Of a stretch of DNA of 64,000 bases, positions 44,268 through 53,578 are shown in pieces. Numbering within the stretch: position 1 is the first letter of the stretch; the number at the start of each line of letters is the position of its first letter. A program made the translations under genes and the position numbers. The stretch comes from Parasphingorhabdus flavimaris (lineage in GTDB: Bacteria; Pseudomonadota; Alphaproteobacteria; Sphingomonadales; Sphingomonadaceae): contig NZ_JABWMH010000003.1 in assembly GCF_013371215.1 (NCBI RefSeq), positions 372,001 through 436,000 of the forward strand, written 5' to 3'. Under the pieces are notes generated by a model. That model saw only the letters and a list, made by a program, of their open reading frames with translations, was not told the DNA's origin and searched no databases.

Positions 44268-45329
44268 ATGGGGTCAGATATGCGTCACGTTGCGATCCTG
44301 GTATTGCTCTTGGGGATTACTGCCTGCATTCCAGCCGGTCGCGATGATTATGCGCCGCCGCCGGTACGTCCGCAATTGGCCACGGATCCTGCCGTCCTTG
44401 GCACTAACCCGCAACCGACACTGTCTTCGCCGTGGGAAGCCAGCTCTGTCACAGCCAATGCCCGTACAGTGGCCCCGGGAACTTATGTTGTCCGACCAGG
44501 AGATACGTTGCGCGGGATTGCCAACCGGATAGGTGCGGGATCTCAAATCATTGCGTCGGCCAACGGATTGGTCGAACCTTATGTTATCCATCCGGGCCAG
44601 CGCCTCAAGATTATCGGCGGACGCTATCATACGATCAACGCGGGTGAGACCGGCATTGCCATCGCCCGGGCTTACGGGGCGCCGTGGCGTGACGTCGTGG
44701 AGCTGAACGCACTGGAAGAACCTTATGTCCTGCGGGTAGGGCAGAAGCTGTTGCTGCCGGCTTCCGCTCCCCAGGACCCGGCCAATTTGACCATCGAGCA
44801 ACGCGCTGCGGCCTTTGACCTCGATATTGACGATATCGTGACCGGCGGGCAGCCCGCGTTGGCTGACGGCGCAGCTGCGAAAGAGCCTTCCGACTGGCGC
44901 AAGGCGATCGCACCCAGTACAGCCATCGCCACTCCGGGGGCCTTCTCCGGCCAGTTCCTGTGGCCGGTCAAAGGCACAGTGATCTCCAGCTTCGGCAGCA
45001 AAGGCGGCGGCAAGGTGAATGATGGTGTCAACATCGGCGTTGCCAAGGGTACGCCGATACGGGCTTCAGCTGGCGGAGTGGTCGCTTATAGCGGTGATGA
45101 AATCGGCGTGTTCGGCGGGCTGATTCTGATCAACCATGGTTCCGGCTGGGTTACCGCTTATGGCCATGCCGACAGGCTGAATGTGACGCGCGGCCAGCAG
45201 GTTAGCGCGGGTCAGGTGATCGGTCTCGCCGGCGAAAGCGGTTATGTGCAGGAACCGCAACTGCATTTCGAGATCCGCAAGGATCGCAAGCCGGTCGATC
45301 CCAAAATTCATCTGCCGAAAAATAGCTGA
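44268..45329 (+). CDS. NlpD-like lipoprotein: two LysM domains plus M23 peptidase
   Basis: 353 residues from ATG 44268 (GGGGGAA upstream). Lipobox LGITAC. Two LysM domains (~70-115 TYVVRPGDTLRGIANRIG; ~118-163 YHTINAGETGIAIARAYG) bind peptidoglycan. The C-terminal LytM/M23 domain (FLWPVKGTVISSFGSKGGGK, GVNIGVAKGTPIRA, LHFEIRKDRKPVDP) keeps the final HxE-type motif but shows VNIGV where active enzymes have HxGxD, so it may be a catalytically inactive amidase activator like NlpD/EnvC. Role in cell separation is inferred. Confidence 0.88.
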   Translation: MGSDMRHVAILVLLLGITACIPAGRDDYAPPPVRPQLATDPAVLGTNPQPTLSSPWEASSVTANARTVAPGTYVVRPGDTLRGIANRIGAGSQIIASANGLVEPYVIHPGQRLKIIGGRYHTINAGETGIAIARAYGAPWRDVVELNALEEPYVLRVGQKLLLPASAPQDPANLTIEQRAAAFDLDIDDIVTGGQPALADGAAAKEPSDWRKAIAPSTAIATPGAFSGQFLWPVKGTVISSFGSKGGGKVNDGVNIGVAKGTPIRASAGGVVAYSGDEIGVFGGLILINHGSGWVTAYGHADRLNVTRGQQVSAGQVIGLAGESGYVQEPQLHFEIRKDRKPVDPKIHLPKNS

Positions 45330-45336
45330 ACCGGTC

Positions 45337-46398
45337 ATGGCCAGGCAAACCCAGCGGAAAATGTCCGATTATTTCACCTTGCGGCGGCGTTCGAGTCTGC
45401 CGATCTGGGCGGATATCGCCTGGCGCGTCGCCTTTGTCCTCGGCCTCATCGGCATGGCTGTCGCGGTGCATTATTTCGACCGCAACGGCCTGCAGGACAG
45501 CTATGACGGTGATGTCAGCTTTCTCGACGTCGTCTATTTCACAATGATCTCGATCACCACCACCGGCTATGGCGATATCGCTCCGGTAACCGAGCGGGCG
45601 CGGATGTTCGATGCGCTGGTTGTGACTCCTATTCGGATCTTCGTCGTGCTAATCTTTGTCGGCACGGCCTATAATTTTGTTTTCAAACGAACCTGGGACA
45701 ATTGGCGCATGAAACTGATTCAAAGCAATTTGCACAACCATATCGTGATTGCAGGCTTTGGTACCAGCGGCAGCGAAGCGGTTCAGGAACTGCTGGCACG
45801 CGGGACCAACCCGGAGGAAATCGTCGTGATCGACACCTCGGATGACGCGCTGGCGCTGGCCGAGAAGCTTGGCTGCGCCGTGATCAACGGCGATGCCACC
45901 CGCGACAATGCGCTGATGAACGTCAAGATTTCGCGAGCGCGGTCGATGATCGTCTCGGCGGGACGGGACGACACCAGCATATTGATCGTCCTCACCGCCC
46001 GGCATCTCGCCTATCATCTGCCGATCAGCGTCTCGATCAAGGCGGCGGACAATGAACTGCTGGCGCGGCAGGCCGGTGCGACGACCGTCATCAATCCTGT
46101 CAGCTTTGCGGGTCTGCTGCTTGCCGGAAGCTGCGAAGGCGCCAAGATTTCCGACTATCTCAGCGATCTGGCGTCTGCCACCGGCCGGGTCAAGCTGGTC
46201 CAGCGTGCGGTTACCGAGGACGAAGTCGGCATGGCGATGAACGACGTCGTCGGTGCCGGACTGGGAGTGCGCATATATCGTGGCGACACGGTGATCGGCT
46301 TCTGGGAAACCGAAGCGAAGAAGCTCGAGGCTGGCGACATCATTGTCGAGATCATCCCCGGCAACGGCTCTGAGCATCCGGCAGCGGAAGACGCCTGA
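45337..46398 (+). CDS. Two-TM potassium channel with RCK (TrkA-N) domain
   Basis: 353 residues from ATG 45337; ATG 45361 is also possible. Two membrane helices flank the pore loop with selectivity filter TTGYGDIAP. The cytoplasmic RCK/TrkA-N domain starts HIVIAGFGTSGSEAVQELL with a nucleotide-binding Rossmann glycine motif and acidic strand end (VVIDTSDDAL). A TrkA-C-like domain ends the protein. Ligand-gated K+ channel in the inner membrane. Eight bases separate it from the NlpD-like gene. Confidence 0.9.
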   Translation: MARQTQRKMSDYFTLRRRSSLPIWADIAWRVAFVLGLIGMAVAVHYFDRNGLQDSYDGDVSFLDVVYFTMISITTTGYGDIAPVTERARMFDALVVTPIRIFVVLIFVGTAYNFVFKRTWDNWRMKLIQSNLHNHIVIAGFGTSGSEAVQELLARGTNPEEIVVIDTSDDALALAEKLGCAVINGDATRDNALMNVKISRARSMIVSAGRDDTSILIVLTARHLAYHLPISVSIKAADNELLARQAGATTVINPVSFAGLLLAGSCEGAKISDYLSDLASATGRVKLVQRAVTEDEVGMAMNDVVGAGLGVRIYRGDTVIGFWETEAKKLEAGDIIVEIIPGNGSEHPAAEDA

Positions 46399-46474
46399 TC
46401 CAGCCTGTTCAATGGTTCATGTTGCACCTGCGAGATAAGTCCCTATCTTGATGCTTCAACCATGGAGCTTGCCG

Positions 46475-47194
46475 ATGGCCACCCAGATACCAATGCCCAC
46501 CGGGCTTCGCCCGCCCCGCAGACTGGCGCAGCTGGGCGAGCTGTCCCTGCCGCTTGATCTGCTGCGCTTCGGCCTGCAATGGCCGCGGCTGGTTACGGCC
46601 CCGCGCGGCGATGGCCGTCCGGTCTATCTGATCCCCGGCTATGGCGGCAGCGAGCTGTCGATGAGGCCGCTGGAAGCCTTTCTGGCGCGGATCAACTATG
46701 ACGTCGCCGACTGGTCGCTGGGCCGCAACAAGGGGTCGGTGGACCGCGATGTCGCCCGCTTTACCGCCGTTGCCGAGCAACGGTTCGCCGAGAATGGCGG
46801 ACAGGCCTTCACCCTGATCGGCTGGTCGCTGGGCGGAATTATCGCCCGCGAGACCGCTCGCCTCTCGCCCCATCTGGTCCGCGAGGTGATCACCATGGGC
46901 ACCCCGATCATCGGAGGCCCCAAATATACCACGCCGGGCCAGCGCTACGCCCGGTCGGCCAATATCCAGCTCGACCGGTTCGAGCGCGAGGTCCATGACC
47001 GCAACAGCATCGGCTTCGACCAGCCGTTGACCGTGCTCTATTCGAACCGCGACGGCATTGTCGGGCCCGATATCGCCCGGGACATCTACAATCCGCAGGC
47101 CCGCAACATCCGCGTCGATGGCGGGCATATGGGCCTCGGCTTCAACCCCAGGGTCTGGCGGATCATCGCCGACACGCTGGCCGGCAACAGCTGA
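46475..47194 (+). CDS. Alpha/beta-hydrolase, lipase/esterase-like
   Basis: 239 residues from ATG 46475 (GGAG upstream). Alpha/beta-hydrolase fold with oxyanion region VYLIPGYGGSELSMRPLEAF, nucleophile Ser in GWSLGG, acid in YSNRDGIV and His in GGHMGLGFNP. Similar to PGAP1-like or lipase class proteins; substrate unknown. No signal peptide. Monocistronic, between the K+ channel and a convergent DUF1761 gene. Confidence 0.82.
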   Translation: MATQIPMPTGLRPPRRLAQLGELSLPLDLLRFGLQWPRLVTAPRGDGRPVYLIPGYGGSELSMRPLEAFLARINYDVADWSLGRNKGSVDRDVARFTAVAEQRFAENGGQAFTLIGWSLGGIIARETARLSPHLVREVITMGTPIIGGPKYTTPGQRYARSANIQLDRFEREVHDRNSIGFDQPLTVLYSNRDGIVGPDIARDIYNPQARNIRVDGGHMGLGFNPRVWRIIADTLAGNS

Positions 47195-47212
47195 TCCGGG
47201 CGGTTTCCCGGC

Positions 47213-47623
47213 TCAGCCAAGCCAGGCGTGGACGACCCCCATCGCGACGTAGAACAGCAGCCAGTAACCCGCGTCGATGAAGAACAGCGTCTTGCTCTTC
47301 TGCGAGAAAAGATAGTTGGTGCCGATCGCCGGGACGATGAAGCCCAGTGCCACCCCAAAGGCGGTCAGAACCTTCACCCCGAAATCCAGATCCGCGGCAT
47401 AGGTCGCGAACGTATGCGCGAGCGTCCAAGAAGCAATCAGGCTGAACGCAAAGGCGCCGCCATAGATCATGCCCATATTGCCTTCCTTGATCTGCTCTTC
47501 GGTCAGGCCGACCGCGCCCATCCATTTCTTGCCCATCACCGGGCCGTACCAGATGCCGCCGACCAGAAAGCCCGCCAGCGCGGCCAGTACAACCGCAATC
47601 CAGTTTACATCGAAAATATTCAT
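47213..47623 (-). CDS. DUF1761-family membrane protein
   Basis: 136 residues, about four membrane helices. Family features: NWIAVVLAALAGFLVGGIWY near the N-terminus, a GPVMGKKWM loop and the C-terminal LFFIDAGYWLLFYVAMGVVH. DUF1761 proteins have no known function. Monocistronic; divergent from rimO with a 227-bp gap. Confidence 0.85.
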   Translation of the reverse strand: MNIFDVNWIAVVLAALAGFLVGGIWYGPVMGKKWMGAVGLTEEQIKEGNMGMIYGGAFAFSLIASWTLAHTFATYAADLDFGVKVLTAFGVALGFIVPAIGTNYLFSQKSKTLFFIDAGYWLLFYVAMGVVHAWLG

Positions 47624-47850
47624 ATCATCCTCCCCAGAATGTCACCCGGCGCCGACCGGGCAGGGTTTCCATAGCAAAATCGGGGAGTTCCGGCAATTGG
47701 TGCGCGATCAGGCGTCGCAGGGCTGCCCCGCTTCCGCCATGACCAGTGGTGGAAGTTTGCGAGATCGGCCCTCGCCTGCGCTGGAGGATGGGGCGCGGTG
47801 GCAACATTGATCGTGACTCGCCGGTCAAACAGGCCTAAAGGCCGCGCAAT

Positions 47851-49233
47851 ATGGCAACGCAAATTCCTTCTCCGCCCAAAGTGGGCATGGTATCGCTCGG
47901 CTGTCCCAAGGCTCTGGTCGACAGCGAACGCATCCTGACTCAGCTCAGAAGCGACGGCTATGACATGTCGGCAGACTATGCCGGCGCCGATGTCGTGCTG
48001 GTCAACACCTGCGGATTTCTCGACAGCGCCAAGGAGGAGAGCCTCGAGGCGATCGGCGAGGCGATGGCCGAGAATGGCCGGGTGATCGTCACCGGCTGCA
48101 TGGGCAATGAAGCCGACCTGATCATGAAGCGTTTCCCCGATGTGCTCGCCGTCACCGGCGCGCATCAGTATGAAGATGTCGTGACCGCGGTCCATGCGGC
48201 GGCCCCGGCAGCCCGCGGCGCGTTCGTCGATCTCGTCCCCGAAGCGGGTCTCAAGCTGACGCCCCGCCATTACAGCTATCTCAAGATTTCCGAAGGCTGC
48301 AACCACCGCTGTTCCTTCTGCATCATCCCCAGCCTGCGCGGCGATCTGGTCAGCCGCCGCCCCGACGCGATCCTGCGCGAGGCGGAGAAGCTGGTCGCGG
48401 CCGGCACCAAGGAATTGCTGGTGATCAGCCAGGACACTTCGGCCTATGGCGTCGATATTCGTCACGAACCGCGCGTCTGGAACGGCCCGACCGGACAGGG
48501 CCGCGAAGTCCGCGCCCATATGACCGATCTCGCCGCCGCGCTCGGCGAACTCAGGACGCCGGAGGGGCAGGGCGTGTGGACCCGGCTCCACTATGTCTAT
48601 CCCTATCCCCATGTCGACAAGGTCATCCCGCTGATGGCCGAGCGCAAGATCACGCCCTATCTCGACATCCCGTTCCAGCATGCCGCGCCGAACGTGCTGA
48701 AGCGCATGAAGCGCCCGGCCAACGAGGCCAAGGTGCTGCAGCGGGTCAAGAGCTGGCGCGACATCTGCCCCGACCTCACCATCCGCTCGACCTTCGTCGT
48801 CGGCTTTCCCGGCGAGACCGAAGACGACTTCAAATATCTGCTCGACTGGCTCGAGGAAGCCCAGCTCGACCGGGTCGGCGCCTTCCGGTTTGAACCGGTC
48901 GAAGGCGCTGCGGCCAATCTGCTCGACGGCGCCGTGCCCGAGGCGGTCAAGGAAGAACGCTACCAGCGGATCATGGACGTCACAGCCCGGATCAGCGCCG
49001 CCAAGCTGCAGGCCAAGGTCGGCCGCACGCTGCCGGTGATCATCGACGAGATCGGCGAAGCCGACGAGGACGGCGACATCGGCGCCACCGCCCGCTCCGA
49101 AGCCGATGCGCCCGAGATCGACGGCAATGTCTTTCTCCGCAACGTCCCCGCCAGCCTGTCGGTCGGCGACATCATCGACGCGGTGATCGAGGATGCCGAC
49201 GAGCATGACCTGTTCGGGGTTGCTGCTTCGTAA
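47851..49233 (+). CDS. rimO: Ribosomal protein S12 methylthiotransferase RimO
   Basis: 460 residues. N-terminal UPF0004 domain with three cluster cysteines ([30 protein letters not shown]), a radical-SAM core with CxxxCxxC in [18 protein letters not shown], and a C-terminal TRAM domain. The [12 protein letters not shown] signature distinguishes RimO from MiaB. It adds a methylthio group to an aspartate of ribosomal protein S12. Confidence 0.96.
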   Translation: MATQIPSPPKVGMVSLGCPKALVDSERILTQLRSDGYDMSADYAGADVVLVNTCGFLDSAKEESLEAIGEAMAENGRVIVTGCMGNEADLIMKRFPDVLAVTGAHQYEDVVTAVHAAAPAARGAFVDLVPEAGLKLTPRHYSYLKISEGCNHRCSFCIIPSLRGDLVSRRPDAILREAEKLVAAGTKELLVISQDTSAYGVDIRHEPRVWNGPTGQGREVRAHMTDLAAALGELRTPEGQGVWTRLHYVYPYPHVDKVIPLMAERKITPYLDIPFQHAAPNVLKRMKRPANEAKVLQRVKSWRDICPDLTIRSTFVVGFPGETEDDFKYLLDWLEEAQLDRVGAFRFEPVEGAAANLLDGAVPEAVKEERYQRIMDVTARISAAKLQAKVGRTLPVIIDEIGEADEDGDIGATARSEADAPEIDGNVFLRNVPASLSVGDIIDAVIEDADEHDLFGVAAS

Positions 49234-49236
49234 TCC

Positions 49237-49325
49237 GTCATCCTGAATTCATTTCAGGACCTCTTCCCACTTGCCACCAACTTCCGATTTAGACGGCCTA
49301 GATCCTGAAACGAGTTCAGGATGAC
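49237..49325. repeat. Inverted pair of REP-like 25-mers
   Basis: Copy 1 (49237-49261) begins GTCATCCTGAATTCATTTCA; copy 2 (49301-49325) is its inverse, ending TTCAGGATGAC. They match at 22 of 25 positions in opposite orientation, and each is itself a dyad (TCCTGAA...TTCAGGA). This resembles REP/BIME elements common between genes in sphingomonads. It could also fold as a terminator for rimO. Confidence 0.8.
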
Positions 49326-49347
49326 GAGTTTGCTCTTCCTTCTTAAG

Positions 49348-49369
49348 CCCCTCCTTTTCAAAGGAGGGG
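49348..49369. repeat. Perfect 10-bp hairpin
   Basis: CCCCTCCTTT (49348-49357) and AAAGGAGGGG (49360-49369) are perfect inverse complements around a 2-base loop. The adjoining TTGGGGTGG extends the element. I recall near-identical intergenic elements in other genomes of this group; copy number cannot be judged here. Confidence 0.75.
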
Positions 49370-49432
49370 TTGGGGTGGTTTTTCTCGTTTGAGTGCCGCG
49401 TTTGCGTTTCTAATTCCCCACCACCTCCACCC

Positions 49433-49500
49433 GTTCGTGTCGAGCGAAGTCGAGACACATCTTTGCCACCACCGGTCTCTCGACTGCGCTCGAGACGAAC
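49433..49500. repeat. Inverted pair of 26-mers (TCGAGCG family)
   Basis: Copy 1 (49433-49458) starts GTTCGTGTCGAGCGAAGTCG; copy 2 (49475-49500) is the inverse with 23 of 26 positions matching, separated by 16 bases. Each copy contains its own TCGA-centred dyad. A REP-like mobile or RNA-processing element is the likely nature. Confidence 0.8.
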
Positions 49501-49840
49501 GGATTTATCTCGAGCATCCTCCCCACCATCCCCCGCAGCCTCACCCCGCACCACCCGCAAGCGCCGCACAAATTCATCCTGAAATGTCATAGGTTTTACT
49601 CCTTATAAGGGACCATCCCGACCGCGGCATTATGGTGCGGCGGGCCTAAAATGGTTGTTAGAGAAAGGAAATATAACCTATTAGGTTTTATGTAGGAAAG
49701 CCGTGGATTGAATATTCCGTGTCTAATGCCTGCTCCATTCTTGCAGCAGATGTTAGCTTTGACCGTGATTGAAGGCAGAAAACGGCTGGAACGTCAAAAC
49801 CTGGGTGGAAAGCTGTTATCTCGTCAGCTAGTCTGTTGTC

Positions 49841-50131
49841 ATGACCTCCAACGCCAATTTTCAACTTTCTCGCTTGCGTGAGATCGGCTGGTCTCAATGG
49901 GACCCGATTGGCCTAAATGACCATGAAGATTGGCCCGAAGACGAATACGACACTTACTTGATGCAGGCAGCCGGACGCCTTTGGAGGGGCGTGGGCGAGG
50001 AGGATGTAGCTGATTATCTCGTTGATGTGGAAGCGAACTACATGGGTATGGGGCCATCCGCTGATAGCCGCGTAAGAGCGAATAAGACTGTGATCTTGAT
50101 TAACGATTACATCTCGGAACTTCGGTGCTAA
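49841..50131 (+). CDS. Small acidic hypothetical protein
   Basis: 96 residues, rich in Trp, Tyr and Asp/Glu (REIGWSQWDPIGLNDHEDWP, DEYDTYLMQAAGRLWRGVGE). No signal peptide, membrane segment or cysteine except the last residue. The pattern recalls small conserved hypothetical or immunity-like proteins, but I cannot name a family. It lies beside the repeat-rich gap in a more AT-rich patch than its neighbours, which hints at recent acquisition. Confidence 0.65.
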   Translation: MTSNANFQLSRLREIGWSQWDPIGLNDHEDWPEDEYDTYLMQAAGRLWRGVGEEDVADYLVDVEANYMGMGPSADSRVRANKTVILINDYISELRC

Positions 50132-50358
50132 CCGACCGCAATTGGGGCGCTAGCAGACTTTCCGGTTCACTATCTTCAATGTCCCCTCTGCGGCTATACC
50201 GGACGATACGCAATCAAGCCTTAAGTAAGGCCGCCAACCGCTCCCACCCCTCACCCCAACCACGTCACACCCCCAAATTACACCGCGTTACAATATTTAA
50301 CCGTTCATCAACCATCTCTGTGCCATCTAACGCCGGATTATATTCGAGGTGGGGTAAT

Positions 50359-52716
50359 ATGGACGATCTGCTGGCAGAATTCATCGCCGAAACGCGCGAG
50401 ATGCTCGAGGCGATGCAGGGCGAGCTGGTGACGTGGGAGGCCGATCCCACCGACCGCGAGCGGCTGGATACGATTTTCCGCTTTGTCCACACCGTCAAGG
50501 GCAGCAGCGGCTTTTTCGACCTGCCGCGAATCGAGAAACTGGGCCACGCCGCCGAAGGGGCGCTGGCCGATGTGCGGGCTGGCAAGCGCGCTGCCGACGG
50601 TCCCCTGATCAACGCGGTGCTGGCGACCATCGACCGGATTGTCGCGATGGTCGACGCAATCGACGCGGGCGAGGCCTTTCCCGAGGGTGGCGATGACGAA
50701 TTTGTCATGGCGCTGGAGCCCGACGCCGAAAATGGCAGCGAGGTCGAAGCCCTGATCGCCGACCAGCTGAATGACGAAGGCCGCAAGAATGTCGTCCGGC
50801 CGGCCCGTTCGATCCGCCTGCCGGTGCCGTTGCTCGACCGGGTGATGGCGGGGATTTCCGATATTGTTCTGGTCCGCAACGAACTGGCCCGCGCGATTCG
50901 CCATTCGGAGGTCGATCCGGTGGTCAGCTCGACCTTCGACCGGCTCTCGACGATCGTCGACGATGCACGGCAGGATATATCGCGGATGCGAATGCAGCGG
51001 CTGGAACATCTGTTCGCCACGATGCCGCGGCTGGTCCGTGACCTCTCGGCCGAGCTCGGCAAACATGCGATGGTCGAGATCGAAGGCGGGCAGGTCGAAC
51101 TGGACCGCGAATTGATCGAGCTGCTGCGCGATCCGCTGATGCACATATTGCGCAACGCGATCGACCACGGCATCGAAAAGCCCGCCAGGCGGCTGGCCGC
51201 GGGCAAGAGCGAGATCGGACTGATCCACATTTCCGCGCGCCAGACCGGCAACAGCATCATCATCTCGGTGACCGATGACGGCTTTGGTATCAATACCGAC
51301 AATCTGGTCGACCGCGCGATTGCAGCCGGTGTCGTGACTGCCGAAGCCGCTGCGCAACTGCCCGAAGAAGAGCGTATCGCGCTGATGTTCCAGCCCGGCG
51401 TTTCGACCGCTGACCAGGTGACGTCGGTTTCCGGTCGCGGTGTAGGCATGGATGTGGTGCGGGCCAATATCGAAAGTCTTGGCGGCCATATCCGGGTGAC
51501 CAGCCAGCCGGGCAACGGAACCCGCCACGTTATTTCGCTGCCGGCGACGCTCAGCATCATTCCGGCACTGACGGTCAAGGCGGGCGGCCAGAGCTTCGGT
51601 ATCCCGCGCTCCTATGTCGAGGAAATCGTCAGCGTCAAATCCCAGACTCTCGAATTCGACCAGGCGGGCGATACGCTGCTGGTCAAGTTTCTCGGCCAGC
51701 GCCTGCGCTGCTGCTCGCTGGCCCGGATTCTCGATCTCGAGCCGGTCGCCGGGTCGCAAAATGCAGCCCTGCTGATGATCCGGCTGGCCGGTGGCGATCT
51801 GTTCGGACTGGCGGTCGACGAGGTTATCGATCACCAGGAGCTGGTGATCAAGCCGCTGCCCCCGTCGATCACCGCGACCCAGCTCTATACCGGCAGTTCG
51901 CTGCTCGACGACGGCAGCCTGATATTGATGCTCTACATGGGCGCTATCGCGATCCGCGAGGGCCTGGTCAGCGATGTCAGCAAATCCAGCCGCAAGTCGA
52001 CCCTAAAGGGGCGCCAGAAAGCGATTGCGACCGCAGAGGTCTCGGCCCTGCTGGTCGTTGGTCTCGACGGCAAGCGCCGGATCGTGCGGATGGACCCGGT
52101 CAGCCGCATCCAGAAAGTCGACAGCGCCGCCGTGCGTCTGTCGGACGAGGGCGCACAGGTGGTTATCGACGGCGACATCTATCCGCTGGCAGGGACCGGC
52201 TATGGCCCGATCGGCGACGGCGAGGTCAATCTGCTCATATTCAGCGATGGCGCCAACCATCTGGCCTATGCGATCCAGAATGTTGTCGACACCATCCACA
52301 TCGCCAATGCGGTATTGCCGGGCGAGAAGAAGGGCGAGATCGAAGGCGTCACCCTGTTCGACGGCGAAGCGGTCGAGGTGCTCGACTGCCACTGGCTGTT
52401 TGCGCAGCATGATGGCCAGGGCCAGCGGACAGCATCGCGGACCTGCCAGATCGATGAAGCGGACCCGTGGGTACGCACGATCCTTCGCCCGATGGTCGAG
52501 GCCGCAGGTTACCGGATCGTCGATGCTGACTCCGGGGAAGATGTCGATATCGCGATCACGATGGGCCAGCAAGAAACGATGCCAGCGCGCGCCGGCCAGG
52601 TGATCACCCTGACCAACGATCCCGAAGCCGCCGACCACAAGGACGGCGTCATTTATCGCTATGACCGGGGTACATTGCTGGAATCCCTGATGAAACAGCA
52701 GAGGAAATCGGCATGA
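50359..52716 (+). CDS. cheA: Chemotaxis histidine kinase CheA with degenerate C-terminal receiver
   Basis: 785 residues from ATG 50359 (GAGGTGGGG upstream); open sequence before it is not coding-like. HPt domain with His44 (FRFVHTVKGSSGFFDLP), then dimerisation (~150-215), ATPase (DPLMHILRNAIDHGIEKPA, DDGFGINT, GRGVGMDVVRANIESLGG) and a CheW-like domain (~390-520), followed by a second CheW-like stretch and a ~85-residue tail (DPWVRTILRPMVEAAGYRIV) resembling a receiver that lacks the phosphoacceptor Asp. No clear P2 CheY-binding domain. First gene of the chemotaxis operon. Confidence 0.93.
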   Translation: MDDLLAEFIAETREMLEAMQGELVTWEADPTDRERLDTIFRFVHTVKGSSGFFDLPRIEKLGHAAEGALADVRAGKRAADGPLINAVLATIDRIVAMVDAIDAGEAFPEGGDDEFVMALEPDAENGSEVEALIADQLNDEGRKNVVRPARSIRLPVPLLDRVMAGISDIVLVRNELARAIRHSEVDPVVSSTFDRLSTIVDDARQDISRMRMQRLEHLFATMPRLVRDLSAELGKHAMVEIEGGQVELDRELIELLRDPLMHILRNAIDHGIEKPARRLAAGKSEIGLIHISARQTGNSIIISVTDDGFGINTDNLVDRAIAAGVVTAEAAAQLPEEERIALMFQPGVSTADQVTSVSGRGVGMDVVRANIESLGGHIRVTSQPGNGTRHVISLPATLSIIPALTVKAGGQSFGIPRSYVEEIVSVKSQTLEFDQAGDTLLVKFLGQRLRCCSLARILDLEPVAGSQNAALLMIRLAGGDLFGLAVDEVIDHQELVIKPLPPSITATQLYTGSSLLDDGSLILMLYMGAIAIREGLVSDVSKSSRKSTLKGRQKAIATAEVSALLVVGLDGKRRIVRMDPVSRIQKVDSAAVRLSDEGAQVVIDGDIYPLAGTGYGPIGDGEVNLLIFSDGANHLAYAIQNVVDTIHIANAVLPGEKKGEIEGVTLFDGEAVEVLDCHWLFAQHDGQGQRTASRTCQIDEADPWVRTILRPMVEAAGYRIVDADSGEDVDIAITMGQQETMPARAGQVITLTNDPEAADHKDGVIYRYDRGTLLESLMKQQRKSA

Positions 52717-53147
52717 ACATCTCGGTCGTGCTGGTGGAACTGGCCGGGCAACGCATCGCCTTGCCCTCGCTTGAAATTGATTCGGTCATCGAGATCGACA
52801 AGATAACCCCGGTTCCCGGTGCGCCGGACTATATCGCCGGACTGGCATCGCTGCGGAGCAGGGCGCTGACGGTGATCGACTGTGTCAGGATGCTCGGGCT
52901 CAACGACTATGAGAATGACGACTATCAAAGTGCCGTCGTCTTCAATTGCGGGGGCCATGATTATGCGCTGCTGGTCGAGGTCGTCGAGGATGTCGCCGAC
53001 GCCACGACCGAGCCGGTGCCGGTGCCGGGCGGAGCGGGAGAAATGTGGTCGAAAATATCGGACGGACTGATCGAGACCAATGTCGGCCCGGCGATGCTGA
53101 TCCGCACCGAAACACTGATCAATAGTCTGAAACAGAAGAAGCGTTAA
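52713..53147 (+). CDS. cheW: Chemotaxis coupling protein CheW
   Basis: 144 residues, one CheW domain (LVELAGQRIALPSLEIDSVI, PVPGAPDYIAGLASLRSRAL, CGGHDYALLVEVVEDVADAT). It links chemoreceptors to CheA. The start overlaps the cheA stop by 4 bp (ATGA). Confidence 0.93.
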   Translation: MNISVVLVELAGQRIALPSLEIDSVIEIDKITPVPGAPDYIAGLASLRSRALTVIDCVRMLGLNDYENDDYQSAVVFNCGGHDYALLVEVVEDVADATTEPVPVPGGAGEMWSKISDGLIETNVGPAMLIRTETLINSLKQKKR

Positions 53148-53199
53148 GTCTTTGGTCAGGCTTGACCGTTAACTAAAGTGCATAATTGAGAGAGTTGAA

Positions 53200-53568
53200 A
53201 TGAGCAAAACCTGTTTGATCGTCGACGATGCCAGCGTGATCCGGAAGGTTTCAAGGCATATTCTGGAGTCCCTCGGTTTCGAGGTGAGCGACGCCGAAAA
53301 TGGTCTTGTCGGTCTCGAAAAATGCGCCGAGCATATATATGACCTGATCCTGCTCGACTGGAACATGCCGGTCATGACCGGTATTGAATTCATCAAGGAA
53401 CTGCGAGCCCGGCCGGATGGGGCTATTCCCAAGATTGTCTTCTGTACGACCGAGAGCGATGTCGACCATATTCGGGAGGCAATGACCGCCGGTGCGGACG
53501 AATATGTCATGAAACCCTTTGATCACGAAACCCTGCAGATAAAGCTTCAAATCGTCGGATTTGATTGA
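53200..53568 (+). CDS. cheY: CheY-type response regulator
   Basis: 122 residues, a stand-alone receiver: acidic DD at the N-terminus (LIVDDASVIRKVSRHILESL), phosphoacceptor Asp in LILLDWNMPVMTG, Thr in CTTES and Lys in VMKPFDHETL. Acts downstream of CheA, by analogy on the flagellar motor or another output. A short dyad GGTCAGGCTTGACC lies in the 52-bp gap before it. Its end overlaps the open frame before cheB slightly. Confidence 0.92.
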   Translation: MSKTCLIVDDASVIRKVSRHILESLGFEVSDAENGLVGLEKCAEHIYDLILLDWNMPVMTGIEFIKELRARPDGAIPKIVFCTTESDVDHIREAMTAGADEYVMKPFDHETLQIKLQIVGFD

Positions 53569-53578
53569 GGTCGCGACC

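Larger units (their letters stand above)
49234..49840. other. Gene-free region with three repeat families
   Basis: A 607-bp gap after rimO. The first 270 bases hold two pairs of inverted repeats and a perfect 10-bp hairpin (listed separately). From about 49570 the base composition becomes more AT-rich; no gene is supported until 49841. An open frame on the minus strand through the repeats is an artefact of the repeat sequence. Confidence 0.6.

Noticed and set aside
49249-49590. 113-codon minus-strand frame across the repeat elements
   Set aside because: It consists of REP-like repeats and low-complexity sequence rather than a protein.
49841-50358. Upstream extension of cheA to 50125
   Set aside because: The added ~78 residues are basic and low-complexity with no ribosome site; ATG 50359 has GAGGTGGGG and starts the HPt domain as in other CheA proteins.
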